NCBI GenBank assembly: GCA_947579665.1
Contig: CANPUZ010000046.1
Location: 806,001 to 870,000 of the forward strand
DNA: 64,000 nucleotides
Source: Sympetrum striolatum
Lineage: Eukaryota; Arthropoda; Insecta; Odonata; Libellulidae
Direction of reading: 5' to 3'
The position numbers and the translations under genes are program-made. Shown piece by piece: positions 48,393 through 59,397 of this stretch. Each line of letters begins with the position of its first letter. Within the stretch, counting starts at the first letter, position 1. Below the pieces are notes generated by a model that was not told where the DNA came from, searched no databases, and saw only the letters and a list, made by a program, of their open reading frames with translations.

Positions 48393-49940
48393 ATGTCTCT
48401 AACGACGAAGCAGTTGATCGCGCAGCAGGAGCAACGGGAACGTTTGATTATCCGATTTGTTCCGAATTTGAAAAAGAAAGGAGTCGCAAACATCACAAAA
48501 GAAGCCATTGAAACGAGATTGCGCTCTCTTAAGCGTTACTGGAGCGAGTATTGCACGACGAATTTTGAGCTAGCGACCCGTGAGGACGCAATTAAGGAGA
48601 CATATTTTACGGAGAGTCGGTACGAGCAGACTCAGGAGAGTTACCATTATGCGGGTGCTGAATTACGCGAGATGCTTCCGCGAATCACCGAAACACCCCA
48701 TCCCGTACCTATCCAAGGTGACGTCGATCAAGCTAACAATGTCAACAATCAGTTACCGGTACAGCTTCCGAAAACAACGCTCCCAACATTTTCGGGTGCT
48801 TATGCTGACTGGGAATCGTTCTGCGATTCATTTACGGCAATCGTAGATGCGGAGCCTCGATTTTCAGCAGCAACTAAGCTGCAATACCTTAAAATGGGTT
48901 TGAAAGATTCTGCCGCGGATTCTGTCAAGAACATCTCGGTAACGGATGCTAACTACAAGACAACCTGGGAGGCCCTGAAGGCTAGATACTGCAATCCGCG
49001 ACTCTGTTTGCATACTCATCTTTCCATCCTGATGAATCTTCCGAAAATTATGAGGGAATCAGCGTTGGAACTGCGGACTTTAGTCGACAAAACACATCAA
49101 GTGGTTGGCGCACTCGAGAATCTCGGCCGACCAGTAGCAACATGGGATGACTGGCTTGTCTTCATCACAGCTCAACGTTTGGACAAGGAGTCACGAAAGT
49201 CCTGGGAGGCGCACCTAAGTTCCAAGGATGTAGTGACCGATCCGACCTCAGAGAATCAGTTGGATCCTAACCCTTTTCCCAGTTTTAAGGAGCTAATGAG
49301 ATTCCTGGAAAGTCGCATACGGGCGTTAGATATGATAACTCCTATTCCAAGTTCCGGTAGAGGGAGCGCCTTTTCCTCTAAATCTTTTTCGTCGGAGGCG
49401 AAGTCATTTCACGCGCAAAGGAATTCAGGATCTCCCAAAACCGCTCGCAAGTGTGGACTCTGCCCATTGAGTCGCTATTTAGCCACCTGCCCTCGCTTTA
49501 CGGAAAAGCCGCCCTCGGAGAGAAGAGATGAAGTTCGTCGACTGGGTGTTTGCTTTCACTGCTTGGGTCATCATCGCCTCAGGGACTGCAAGTCGGAAAA
49601 GCGATGCTTACGGTGTCGTGGGCGGCATCACACGCTCCTGCATACGGAATTAGTGAACAACGACGCCCTTCACTCTGCTACTCATTCGGATGACAATCAT
49701 CAATCAAACCCGATCGCTGCGACCTCGGGCTTGGCAGTCACTTCACTGATCGCTATGGCTGCTCCACATTACACCGTTCTTCTCGCTACAGCACGGGTTG
49801 TGGTCTTGGGACCACATGGAGTCCAAATTCAAGCTCGAGCCCTGTTGGAATATGGCTCAGAAGCATCTTTCATCACGGAGTCCTTGGCGCAACTTCTGCA
49901 TCTACCTCGCCAGCCATCAGAACACACATTCCTCTGTTAG
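48393..49940 (+). CDS. BEL/Pao Gag with N-terminal part of protease (515 residues)
   Basis: Structural polyprotein. It is basic and helical at the N-terminus, with a DUF1759/gag core from about residue 125 (LPTFSG at 130-135, DWESFCDSF at 139-147). Two Cys-His zinc motifs follow: C387-C390-H393/H394-C399, one residue shorter than the usual CX2CX4HX4C, and C405-C408-H412-H413 (CLRCRGRHHTLLH). The aspartic protease begins at RALLEYGSEASF (residues 482-493). The catalytic Asp expected in a D-x-G triad is Glu486, so the protease is probably dead. The frame ends at a one-base shift near 49,920; the protein continues in another frame. The start ATG at 48,393 follows the leader and is the first ATG of the conserved frame. 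Confidence 0.9.
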   Translation: MSLTTKQLIAQQEQRERLIIRFVPNLKKKGVANITKEAIETRLRSLKRYWSEYCTTNFELATREDAIKETYFTESRYEQTQESYHYAGAELREMLPRITETPHPVPIQGDVDQANNVNNQLPVQLPKTTLPTFSGAYADWESFCDSFTAIVDAEPRFSAATKLQYLKMGLKDSAADSVKNISVTDANYKTTWEALKARYCNPRLCLHTHLSILMNLPKIMRESALELRTLVDKTHQVVGALENLGRPVATWDDWLVFITAQRLDKESRKSWEAHLSSKDVVTDPTSENQLDPNPFPSFKELMRFLESRIRALDMITPIPSSGRGSAFSSKSFSSEAKSFHAQRNSGSPKTARKCGLCPLSRYLATCPRFTEKPPSERRDEVRRLGVCFHCLGHHRLRDCKSEKRCLRCRGRHHTLLHTELVNNDALHSATHSDDNHQSNPIAATSGLAVTSLIAMAAPHYTVLLATARVVVLGPHGVQIQARALLEYGSEASFITESLAQLLHLPRQPSEHTFLC

Positions 49941-50391
49941 GACTTGGGGCTGCTGAGGCTAGCACTGCACTGAACTTAGTTCAACTTACTCTCTCTTCTA
50001 CCTACGACCAGTCGTTCGGTCTCGAATGTGAGGCCTTGGTGCTGCCTCGTCTGACAAATCAACTTCCTGCGAAGGAGATAGTCGAGATAGACCTGTCTTC
50101 TTTCTCCGGTCTGCAGTTGGCTGACCCACTATTTCATCAGCCGCAGACAATCGACCTCATCCTGGGTGCAGACGTTTATGGTCAAGTTCTTCGTCAAGGG
50201 CTGCAACGATTCCCTCAACGCAAAATCATCGCCCAGAACACTACTCTTGGATGGGTCATAACGGGCCCATGTGAATCGAGTGGGTCACGGCGGGCGGAGT
50301 CTTCCTCGAGTAAATCCCTGGTTTCGTTGCATTCTTCCGCTTTCCAGAATCTTGAAATTTCTCTTCAACGCTTCTGGGAAATAGAGGAAAT
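49922..50391 (+). pseudogene. BEL/Pao pol: rest of protease and protease-RT linker
   Basis: It continues the gag/protease in a shifted frame (HIPLLGLGAAEAS, then LILGADVYGQVL and TTLGWVITGP at 50,150-50,270). These are conserved Pao protease-linker blocks; GADVYG and LGWVITG are typical. The linker ends at RFWEIEEI (about 50,368-50,391), which in this family directly precedes the RT. Here it is cut off by an internal deletion. Confidence 0.85.
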
Positions 50392-51281
50392 TTACGCCAG
50401 ATACGCCAGCAGTCGATTATCGACTCAGCACTGTGACTTACGGTACTTCCTGCGCACCGTTCTTAGCAATGCAGTCCCTTCGGCAACTCATTGAAGATGA
50501 GGGGCATCACTTCCCTCTTGAAGCGGCCTGCCTCCACAAGGATGCCTATGTAGACGACATCTTCTCCGGGGCCGATGAACTCTTCTCAGCTTTGAGGATC
50601 AAAAGCCAACTATTGAAATTGCTTGCCTGTGCCGGATTTCAACTAGATAAATGGGCCGTTAATCATCCTGCTCTGCTTTGTGAGTCATCCTCTCAGAATC
50701 GAGATATCGAGCAGGCGAAACCCATCGACTCCAAAGAGTCCGTCAAAACTCTCGGGCTTATGTGGAACCAAGCAGCTGATCTTTTTAGATTCAACTTTCA
50801 GGTCCAAGACGCTACCAAAATGGTCCTCACGAAAAGAACGGTACTCTCCAACATAGCACGGCTCTTCGATCCACTAGGCTGGGTAGCCCCTGTCTCCATT
50901 GTGGCAAAAATCCTCATGCAAGATGTGTGGATCTTAAAGACCGATTGGGATACGCCTCTACCTACAGATATTGTGGAACGATGGACGACCTACTGCAATG
51001 CATTGTCTGAACTATCGGAACTTAAAATTGATCGCTGGCTGGGAGTAACACCATCGTCACGATGTGAACTGCATGGATTCGCTGATGCGTCAGAGAGAGC
51101 CTACGCGGCGGTAGTTTATATCCGTGTCCTTAATGAAGTGAACCAATGCCAGGTGTCACCACTTGCAGCCAAGTCCAAGGTGGCCCCGGTTAAAACAATC
51201 TCTATTCCCAGGTTAGAACTATGTGGAGCTGCTCTCCTCGTCCGCTTAATCAACTACCTGCGTAGAATTGACACGCTATAA
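50392..51281 (+). pseudogene. BEL/Pao reverse transcriptase (C-terminal part) and RNase H
   Basis: Coding resumes inside the RT palm at DYRLSTVTYGTSCAP, so the fingers and first catalytic Asp are deleted (by family comparison roughly 150-250 codons). The YVDD active site is intact at 50,547-50,558. After the thumb/connection region (FDPLGWVAP) comes RNase H with HGFADASERAYAAV (catalytic Asp at 51,084-51,086) and the IPRLELCGA block. A stop at 51,279 interrupts the frame, but the same frame continues beyond it. The frame is the gag frame again, restored across the deletion. Confidence 0.9.
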
Positions 51282-51758
51282 TCGCTACCAGTTTTCGCCT
51301 GGTCGGATATTCAGGTGACTCTCGCTTGGCTACGAAAACATCCCTGCTCATGGAAAACCTTCGTAGCCAATAGGGTCTCATATATACAGACAGAGCTGCC
51401 CTCCGCTGTTTGGCGTCATGTACCATCTCCTCAAAATCCAGCGGACCTCCCAAGCAGGGGCTTGGATCCAGTTTCTCTTCATAGATCATCGTTATGGTGG
51501 AGAGGACCGGAGTGGCTATCATCCTAGTTGGAAAACTGACCATAACAACCAGATGCCTTGCCCACTCCCCAAGTACTCACTCTGCAGAGGATGGAAGAGG
51601 AAAATATTTTTCTCCAAAGGTTTTCCACTCTGTCTAGGCTAATCAGAGTGCTGGCATACTGCCTAAGGTTTATACCCCGATGCAGGCGTCTACAGCCTGA
51701 GGCGACTACTTTCCTCAGTACATAGGAACTCGCTGCCGCACGCTGCAAGGCCATCCAG
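51282..51758 (+). pseudogene. BEL/Pao pol: end of RNase H and spacer to integrase
   Basis: The same frame as the preceding piece. FAWSDIQVTLAWLRKHP, FVANRVSYIQ, NPADLPSRGL and SLWWRGPEWL are the typical distal RNase H blocks of Pao elements. Stops at about 51,525, 51,537, 51,543 and 51,723 interrupt it. Confidence 0.85.
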
Positions 51759-52781
51759 TTGACGCAGTCATGGGCCTTCGGAGCAGAATTAAAATTATTA
51801 GGTTCAGGCAAACCGTTGTTCCGTCGTAACCCGTTGCAACGTCTGAATCCCTTCCTTGACGAAGAAGGTATTTTGCGTGTAGTAGGACGCCTGAAACACT
51901 CCTTCCTTTCATTTTCTGCCAAGCACCCGCCGATCTTGCCCATAAAATCCCACCTGAGCCAACTTATGATTGAATCTGCTCACCTTTCCTCACTCCATGG
52001 TGGACCTACTCTTACACTCAACGTTCTACGGAACAAGGTATGGATATTGGGCGATGTGTCACTAGTCAAAAAATTAACTCGGCAGTGTGTAAGATGTCAT
52101 CGAGCAAAACCGCGCTTTGGAGCTCAACTGATGGGTGATCTTCCTGCATCGAGAACAACACCAGCGCGCCCTTTTAGTGTAGCTGGTCTCGACTATGCCG
52201 GGCCGTTCTATTTACGTACCACTAAAGGCAGAGGACATCGCTCGTACAAGGGCTATGTGGTATTGTTCGTATGCTTTTTCACACGAGCAGTACATCTTGA
52301 AGCTGTCAGCGATCTCACCACGCAATCGTTCCTGGCAGCTTACCGGCGCTTCGTTGGTCGTCGAGGAGTGTGCAATACCCTGTACAGCGATAACGCGACG
52401 ACCTTCCAAGGGGCTTTCAAGGAGCTACGCAAGATGTTTGGTGCTGCTTCTGCATTCTACGCGGAAGTTGCATCATCTCTGGCAAACGATGGAACCCATT
52501 GGTCCTTTATACAACCTGGTTCACCTCATTTCAGAGGCCTCTGGGAGGCTGGTGTAAAGTCGACCAAACATCATCTGCGCAGAGTAGTTGGTGAACACTC
52601 ACTGACATTTGAGGAATTCACTACTCTTCTTATTCAGATTGAGGCCTGCCTCAATTCTCGACCTCTCTGCCCTCTTACCTCTGACCCTGATGACCTGAAT
52701 GCCCTGACTCCTGCTCACTTTTTAATCGGGGAAAATTTATTTACAATTCCAGAACCCGAGTGTCCTAATGATAATAAGTAA
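51759..52781 (+). pseudogene. BEL/Pao integrase (long intact stretch)
   Basis: Integrase that would insert the cDNA. The N-terminal H2C2 zinc finger is H75-H80-C110-C113 (HLSSLH ... CVRCHRAK). The catalytic triad is complete: D145 (GLDYAGPF), D211 (YSDNATTF) and E263 (GLWEAGVKS). The C-terminal part contains ACLNSRPLCPL and TPAHFLIG, conserved in the family. A TAA at 52,779 lies just before the SRWQLVQ block of the C-terminal DUF5641-like domain. The first Met (51,759) is only where the open stretch begins, not a natural start. Confidence 0.92.
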
Positions 52782-52945
52782 TCTAGATGGCAGCTGGTGC
52801 AGTGGATGCGGCTGAACTTCTGGAGAAGATGGTCCAAAGAATATCTGCACCACCTTCAACAGCGGAGTCGGTGGCGTGATCCAAGGAAAAATTTTGAAGT
52901 AGGACAGCTGGAGATCGTCCGTGACAAGCGCTACCCGTCCTTGGT
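52782..52945 (+). pseudogene. BEL/Pao pol C-terminal domain, truncated
   Basis: The integrase frame continues past the stop with SRWQLVQWMRLNFWRRWSKE, YLHHLQQRSRW and VGQLEIVRD, then breaks inside TCCTTGGTTCGAA, a T-arm motif of the adjoining repeat family. The normal domain end and 3' LTR are absent. Confidence 0.85.
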
Positions 52946-53056
52946 TCGAATATAGAGAACCATTTACATTCGTGAAAAGTAGAAGGTCATTTAAGCCAAT
53001 ATGTCGTAAAAATTTCAAGCCATTGACGCTAGTGGTTTAGCCTGTGAATTTGTATC

Positions 53057-53098
<42 letters not shown>

Positions 53099-53136
53099 GA
53101 ATATATGATATATGAATGAATCCGGAGAAGCATCTA
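52946..53136. repeat. Mosaic junction of opposite repeat fragments with AT microsatellite
   Basis: A short plus-oriented piece (GGTTCGAAT ... TTTACATTCGTGAAAAGTAGAA) is fused to a minus-oriented 5'-end piece (CGTAAAAATTTCAAG ... GAATTTGTATCCTC), then an (AT)n run at about 53,060-53,090 and the inverted start motif of unit A. Confidence 0.7.
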
Positions 53137-53172
53137 TCTATTATATATAGATGCTTCTCCGGATTCACTCAT
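53112..53172. other. Long hairpin at element start (26-bp arms)
   Basis: The arm at 53,112-53,137 (...GAATCCGGAGAAGCATCTAT) and its complement at 53,147-53,172 differ at one position and enclose a ~9-nt AT loop. It is formed where two element starts meet in opposite orientation. Confidence 0.85.
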
Positions 53173-54270
53173 GATATACCCAGATACCCAGATAGGATAC
53201 TAATTCACAGGCTAAACTACTGGCGTCATTGACTCGAACTTTTTACCACGTATTGGCCATAACGTGAAACCCCCAGGAAAAAAGCGACTTTGATCCTCGG
53301 TGTCATGGATTCGATTCCAGAAGGCCCCAAAGTCGCGATTTTCCCCATAAGATTACATGGCGGGGATTTTCGAAAATTTATTTGAGGCACTTCCCGGAAA
53401 AGGAGAGAGTTGAAACTCGAGGGATCGCTAGATGCCCCCCAATTTCAAAAGAAAACCATAAAGACTCCTACGAATATTATCCTAGGTTCGATGCTAGGAC
53501 GGGGCAAAAATCGGCCGTTTAAAATGCATTGCGGCGATTTTTAAGATTTTTTTTGAACCCTTTTCCGATGGCATAGAAACTTGAAATTCGGCATGGCGTT
53601 AGATATCATAATTATATTTCATAATCAAATTTTACATATTCCCTTATGGTCCTTGGTTCGATCCCAGAGGGCCATTTACATTCCTCAATGCATTTCTTAT
53701 GGAGATTACGGAAACACATTTTAGGTGCTTCCCGATATTATATCTACTTGAAACTTTGCATAAGATACGATCAAGTCATTACTAATCAAACTGTGAATTC
53801 ACAGCTACCAATGTTTCCTGGTTTTACCACCAGGCGTCTCTACAATCAGTAAATGATCCGATTTTTAAGAATTTTTTGGAACCATTTCCCAATTATATAA
53901 AAACTTGAAATTCGGCATATAGATAGAGATCATAAATAACTTTCAGAAACATTTTTTAGATTTCCAAGATCGTCCTTGGTTCGAATCCAGAGAGCCATTT
54001 AAATTCGTGAAAATTAGAACGTCTTTTGATGCAGTTGTAGCCCTTATTTCTGCTTGAATTTTCACACATCGTTAGAGATGGTGATGTACTATTGTGCTGC
54101 ATAGTAAGTTCACAGTAAAGACCCGGGTTCGATGCCAGACGATGGAATTTAGGCAAATTTTAAGAAAAATTTCAATCTTTTTTTTTCTTTTGATGGCCGT
54201 CCGGATATGATGCCGACATGAAAATAGTGTTGCCGATCTGCTTGCAGTATGCAAGCAACATTTTACTCGT
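53137..54270 (+). mobile_element. Helitron-like modular repeat, unit A
   Basis: Full-length. Start motif TAGATGCTTCTCCGGATTC, AGGATACTAATTCACAG, T-arm modules (for example GGTTCGATTCC, GGTTCGATGCT, GGTTCGATCCC, GGTTCGAATCC, GGTTCGATGCC), the 3' hairpin CTTGCAGTATGCAAG and ATTTTACTCG. The next unit follows immediately, head to tail. Confidence 0.8.
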
Positions 54271-54321
54271 ATATCTATTATATATAGATGCTTCTCCGGA
54301 TTCATTCATGTATATACCTAT

Positions 54322-54357
<36 letters not shown>

Positions 54358-55430
54358 GATACTAATTCACAGCCTAAACCACAAGCGTGATTTACTTGAA
54401 ATTTTTACGACGTATTGGCCATAACGTGTAACCACCAGAAAAAATGTGATTTTGAACCTTTGTGTCTTAGGTTCGATTCCAGAGGGCCCCAAATTCCCGA
54501 TTTTTCCCGTTTAAATGTATTGCTTTGATTTTTGGGAATTAAAAAAAAATACTTTCCGGATAGGTAGAGAATTAAAATTCAAGGAGCCTATATATATGGT
54601 CATGATCTATCGAAAACATAAATGAGTTTCACGTAAAATATCCTGGGTTCGATGCTAGGTCGGGGCAAAAATCGGCCGTTTAAATTGCATTGTGGCGATT
54701 TTTAAGATTTTTTTTGGACCCCTTCCCGATGGCATGGAAACTTGAAATTTGGCATGGAGTTGGAGATCAATAATAAATTTCAGGATCAAATTTTACATAT
54801 TCGCTGATGGTCCTTGGTTCGATCCCAGAGGGCCATTTAAATTTCTCAATGCATTTCTTACGGAGATAACGGAAACAAATTATAGGTACTTCCCGGCATG
54901 CTATCGACTTCAAACTTTGCATGATACAAGAACAAGTCTGAACAAATCAAACTATGCATTCATAGCTATCAATGTGTCCTGGGTTGGACACCAGGTGTCT
55001 CTGCAATCAGAAGTTGATCCGATTTTTAGGAATTATTTTGAAACCTTTCCCAATAATATAGAAATCTGAAATTTGGCATATAGATTGAGATCAATAATAA
55101 CTTTCAGAAACATTTTTTAAATTTCCAAGATCGTCGTTGGTTCGAGTCCCGAGAGCCATTTACATTCGTGAACATTAGAGCGTCTTTTGAGGCAGTTGTA
55201 GCCAATATTTCTGCCTTGAATTTTCACACATAGTTAGAGATGGTGATCTTCTATTGTGTTTCATAGTAGGTTTTCCAGTAAGACCCAGGTTTGATTCCAG
55301 ACGATGAAATTTCAGCGAATTTTAAGAAAAAATGAAATCCTTTTTTTTTTCTTATGAGGACCGTCCCGATGTGATGCCAATATGAAATTAGTATTGCCGA
55401 TCTGCTTGCAGTATGCAAGCTACATTTTAT
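54271..55430 (+). mobile_element. Helitron-like modular repeat, unit B
   Basis: Complete unit with the same module order as unit A. It has a GATA microsatellite near its start (54,325-54,356); its last bases (ACTCG) are lost into an AT-rich junction. Confidence 0.8.
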
Positions 55431-56330
55431 ATATATCTAGGTATATCCGGAGAAGCGTCTATATTATAATAGATATATATACACTTGGGATCAAAAGTGT
55501 AAGCATGTTCCACAAGTGCCAGCGACTTGAAATTTTTACGACATATTGGCCATAACGTGTAACCTCCAGGAAAAAGCCGTCTTTGAACCTCAGTGTCATG
55601 GGTTCGATTCCAGAAGGCCCCAAAGTCCCGATTTTCTCCATAAGGATACATGGTGAAGATTTTCGAAAATTTTTTTGAGGCACTTCCCGGAAAGGTAGAG
55701 AGTTGAAACTCGAGGGATCGCTAGATGCCGTGCATATCTAAAGGAAACCATAAAGACATCTACGAATATTATCCTTGGTTCGATGCTAGGTTGGGGCAAA
55801 TATCGGCCGTTTAAAATGCATTGTGGCGATTTTTAAGATTTTTTTTGAACCCTTTTCCGATGGCATAGAAACTTGAAATTTGGCATGGCGTTAGATATCA
55901 TAATTATATTTCATAATCAAATTTTACATGTTCGCTAATGGTCCTTGGTTCGATCCCAGACGGCCATTTGCACTTCTTAATGTATTTCTTACGGAGATAA
56001 CGGAAACAAAATTTAGGTAATTCCCGGCATGGTATCGACTTCAAACTTTGCATGATACAATAGCAAGTCTTTACAAATCAAACTGTGCATTCACAGATTA
56101 CAATATGTCCTAGCTTCGACACCAGGTGTCTCTGAAATCAGAAGTTGATCCGATTTTTAAGAATTATTTTGAAACCTTTCCCAATAATATAGGAACTTGA
56201 AATGTGGCATATAGATATAGATCATTAATAACTTTCAGAAACATATTTTAGATTTCCAAGATCGTCCTTGGTTCGAATCCAGAGAGGCATTTACATTCGT
56301 GAAAAGTAGAACGTCGTTCGAGGCAGTGGA
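55431..56330 (+). mobile_element. Helitron-like modular repeat, unit C (3'-truncated)
   Basis: Starts with the start motif inverted (ATCCGGAGAAGCGTCTAT), then a diverged 5' part and five modules. It breaks at about 56,330 inside GAGGCAGT and is joined to a unit of the opposite orientation. Confidence 0.75.
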
Positions 56331-57370
56331 TTGAATGATGGATTGAAATTTTTCTTAAAATTTGCTGAAATTCCATCGTCTGGCATCGAACCCGGGTCTT
56401 TACTGAGAACTTACTATGTAGCACAATAGAACATCACCATATCTAACTATGTGTGAAAATTCAAGCAGAAATATGGGCTACAACTGCCTCAAAAGACGTT
56501 CTAATTTTCACGAAATTAAATGGCTCTCTGGATTCGAACCAAGGGCGATCTTGCAAATTTAAAAAATGTTTCTGAAAGTTATTTATGATCTCTATCTATA
56601 TGCCGAATTTGAAGTTTCTATATTATTGGCAAAGGTTTCAAAATAATTCCTTAAAATCGGATCAACTTCTGATTGCAGAGACACCTGGTGTCGAACCCAG
56701 GACACATTGATAGCCTGGAATGCATAGTTTGATTTGTTAAGACTGGTTCTTCTATCATGCTAAGTTTTAAGTCGAGAGCATGCCGGGAAGTACCTAAAAT
56801 TTGTTTCCGTTATCTCCGTAAGAAATGCATTGAGTAATATAAATGTCTCTCTGGGATCGAACCAAGGACCATCAGCGAATATTTAAAATTCGATTACCAT
56901 ATATTTTTATGGTATCTAACCTCATACCGAATTTCAAGTTTCCATGCCATTGGAAAGGGGTCCAAAAAAAATCTTAAAAATCGCCACAATGCATTTTAAA
57001 CGGCAGATTTTTGCATCGACCTAGAATCGAACCCAGGTTATTTTTCGTAAAACTCATATATGTTTTCGATAGATTATGACCATATATAAAGGCTCCTTGA
57101 GTTTTGATTCTCTACCTATCCGGGAAGTATTTTTTTTTAATTCCCGAAAATCAAAGCAATGCAATTAAACGGGAAAAATCGTGACTTTGGAGCCCTCTGG
57201 AATCGAACCCATGACACTGAGGATCAAAATCGCAATTTTTCTGGTGGTTACACGTTATGGCCAATACGCCGTAAAAATTTCAGCTCAATCACTCTTGTGG
57301 TTTAGGTTGTGAGTTTGTATCCTCTCTATATATCTATTATATATAGAAGCTTCTCCGGATTCATTCATGA
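56331..57370 (-). mobile_element. Helitron-like modular repeat, unit D (inverted)
   Basis: The modules read on the minus strand (GGATTCGAACC, GGATCGAACC, GTGTCGAACCC on the plus strand). The terminal ~100 bp with the 3' hairpin are missing at the junction with unit C. The 5' end is at about 57,370. Confidence 0.8.
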
Positions 57371-58503
57371 TACGAGTAAAATGTAGCTTGCATACTGCAA
57401 GCAGATCGACAACACTAATTTCATAACGGCATTATATCGGGACGGTCCCGGAAAGGAAAAAACGGATTGAAAATATTCTTAAAATTCGCTTCAATTTAAT
57501 TGTCTGGCGTCGAACCCAGTTCTTTTTGGTGAAATTACTATGCAGCACATCAGAAGATCATCTCCTCTAAATACGTGTGAAAATTCAAGCAGAAATATTG
57601 GCTGCAACTGCCTCAAACGAAGACATACTTTTCACGAATGTTAATAGCTCTCTGGATTCGAACCAAGGACGACCTAGGAAATATAAAATATGTTTTCGAA
57701 ATGTATTTATACTTTCTATATATATGCCGAATTTCAAGTTTTAATATTATTGGGAACGGGTTCAAAATAATTCTTAAAAATCGGATCAGTGACTGATTGT
57801 AGAGACGCCTGGAGTCGAACCCTGGACGTATTGGAAGCTGTAAATGCACAAAATGACTTGCTAGGACCTGATATAATTTCATAGAAAGTTTGAAGTCGAT
57901 ATCATGCCGGGAAGTACCTAAAATTTGTTTCCGTTATCCCCATAAGAAATGCATAGTGGAGTGCAAATGGCCCTCTGGGATCGAACCAAGGACCATAAGC
58001 GAATACAAAAAATTTGATAAAGAAATATATTTATGATATCTATCCACGTGCCGAGTTTCAAGTATCCATGTTATCGGGAAAGGATCCAAAAAAAATCTTC
58101 AAAATCGCCGCAATGCATTTTAAACGGCCGATTTTTGCCCCAACCTAGCATCGAACCATGGACTATATTCTAAGATGTTTTTCTGATTTTCGTTGAATGC
58201 GCACAGCTTCTAGCGATCCCTCGAGTTTCAACTCTTTCTCTCTCCGGGAAGTACCTCAAAAAAATTTTCGAAAATCCCCGTAATGTATTCTTACGGAGAA
58301 AATCGCGACTTTGGGGCCCTCTGGAATCGAACCCATGACCCTGAGGATCAAAATCGCAATTTTTCTGGCGGTTACACGTTATGGCCAATACGTCGTAAAA
58401 ATTTCAAGTCAATGACGCTTGTGGTTTAGGCTGTGAATTAGTATCCTATCTATCTATCTATATAGGTATATCCATGAATGAATCCGGAGAAGCATCTATA
58501 TAT
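57371..58503 (-). mobile_element. Helitron-like modular repeat, unit E (inverted)
   Basis: Complete inverted unit, from ACGAGTAAAATGTAGCTTGC to TGAATCCGGAGAAGCATC. It is head-to-tail with units D and F and very similar in its 5' half to the 22.1 kb copy. Confidence 0.8.
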
Positions 58504-59235
58504 AACGAGTAAAATGTTGCTTGCATACTGCAAGCACATTGATAACACAATATTTTTGTCGGCATCACATAGAGTGAGTCCGCAAAAGAAAAAAAATAAT
58601 GGATGGAAAATATTCTGAATTTCCGCTGCAAATTATTCGTCTGGCATCGAACCCAGGTCTTCCCGGTCATACCTACTATGCAGCACCATAGAAGATCACC
58701 ATCTGTAACTATGTGTGAAAATTCAAGTAGAAATATTAACTGCAACTGCCTCAAACGACGTCCTACTTTTTCCTTATATTCCTTATGAGAGAAATGCTAA
58801 TGTGCTGTGGCATCGAACTCAGGAGTAGTACGGGCTTATGAACATTTTTTTTCAAAACCAATTCTATTCATATATCTTCCAGCCAAGTACGAACTTCCTA
58901 TCATTTCGATAAGTGCAATAAAAAAATAATGAAATACTAACCCAATGTATTTTAAACGGGGAAAAATATTTGCTGCCCGGCATCGAACCCGGATCTTTCT
59001 GGTAAAACTTCCAATGCAACATAATAGAAGATTAGTATCTCTAACTATGTGTGAAAATTCAAGCAGAAATATTGGCTACAACTGCCTCAAAAGACGTTCT
59101 AATTTTCACGAATGTTAATGGCTCTCTGGATTCGAACCAAGGACGATCTTGGAAATCTAAAACATGTTTCTGAAAGTTATTTATGATCTCTATGTATATG
59201 CCGAATTTCAAATTTGTCGTATTATTCGACTTCGA
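58504..59235 (-). mobile_element. Helitron-like modular repeat, unit F (inverted, rearranged)
   Basis: Starts with the 3' end (ACGAGTAAAATGTTGC). After one module it switches to variant modules (58,770-58,960, with CATCGAACTCAGGAG), then repeats the 3'-end module (CATCGAACCCGG, GTGTGAAAATTCAAGCAG) and breaks off before the TG microsatellite. Confidence 0.75.
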
Positions 59236-59300
59236 GATTTCAACGGAAATACATGTTTTGGGGTCCCTAGAACACGTTTTGACCGTTTTCGGAATGATTT

Positions 59301-59304
59301 CTGT

Positions 59305-59383
<79 letters not shown>

Positions 59384-59393
59384 TGTGTGTGTG
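59301..59393. repeat. (TG)n microsatellite
   Basis: About 90 bp of TG dinucleotides with two TATG interruptions. The open frames through it (poly-Cys/Val and poly-His/Thr) are artefacts. Confidence 0.97.
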
Positions 59394-59397
59394 ATAA

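Larger units (their letters stand above)
47629..52945 (+). mobile_element. BEL/Pao LTR retrotransposon, truncated at both ends and inactive
   Basis: In order: the last ~65 bp of a 5' LTR, a primer binding site, a ~690-bp leader with tandem repeats, gag with zinc knuckles, protease, reverse transcriptase/RNase H, integrase and the start of the C-terminal domain. The 3' end of pol and the 3' LTR are missing: the sequence passes directly into the Helitron-like array near 52,945. The order PR-RT-RNaseH-IN with a DUF1759-type gag is diagnostic of BEL/Pao. Defects are an internal RT deletion, a frameshift and several stops. Confidence 0.93.

Noticed and set aside
51250..52557. Other open frames overlapping BEL pol (for example 51,524-51,943 minus and 52,195-52,557 plus)
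   Set aside because: Shadow frames of the RNase H/integrase coding sequence.
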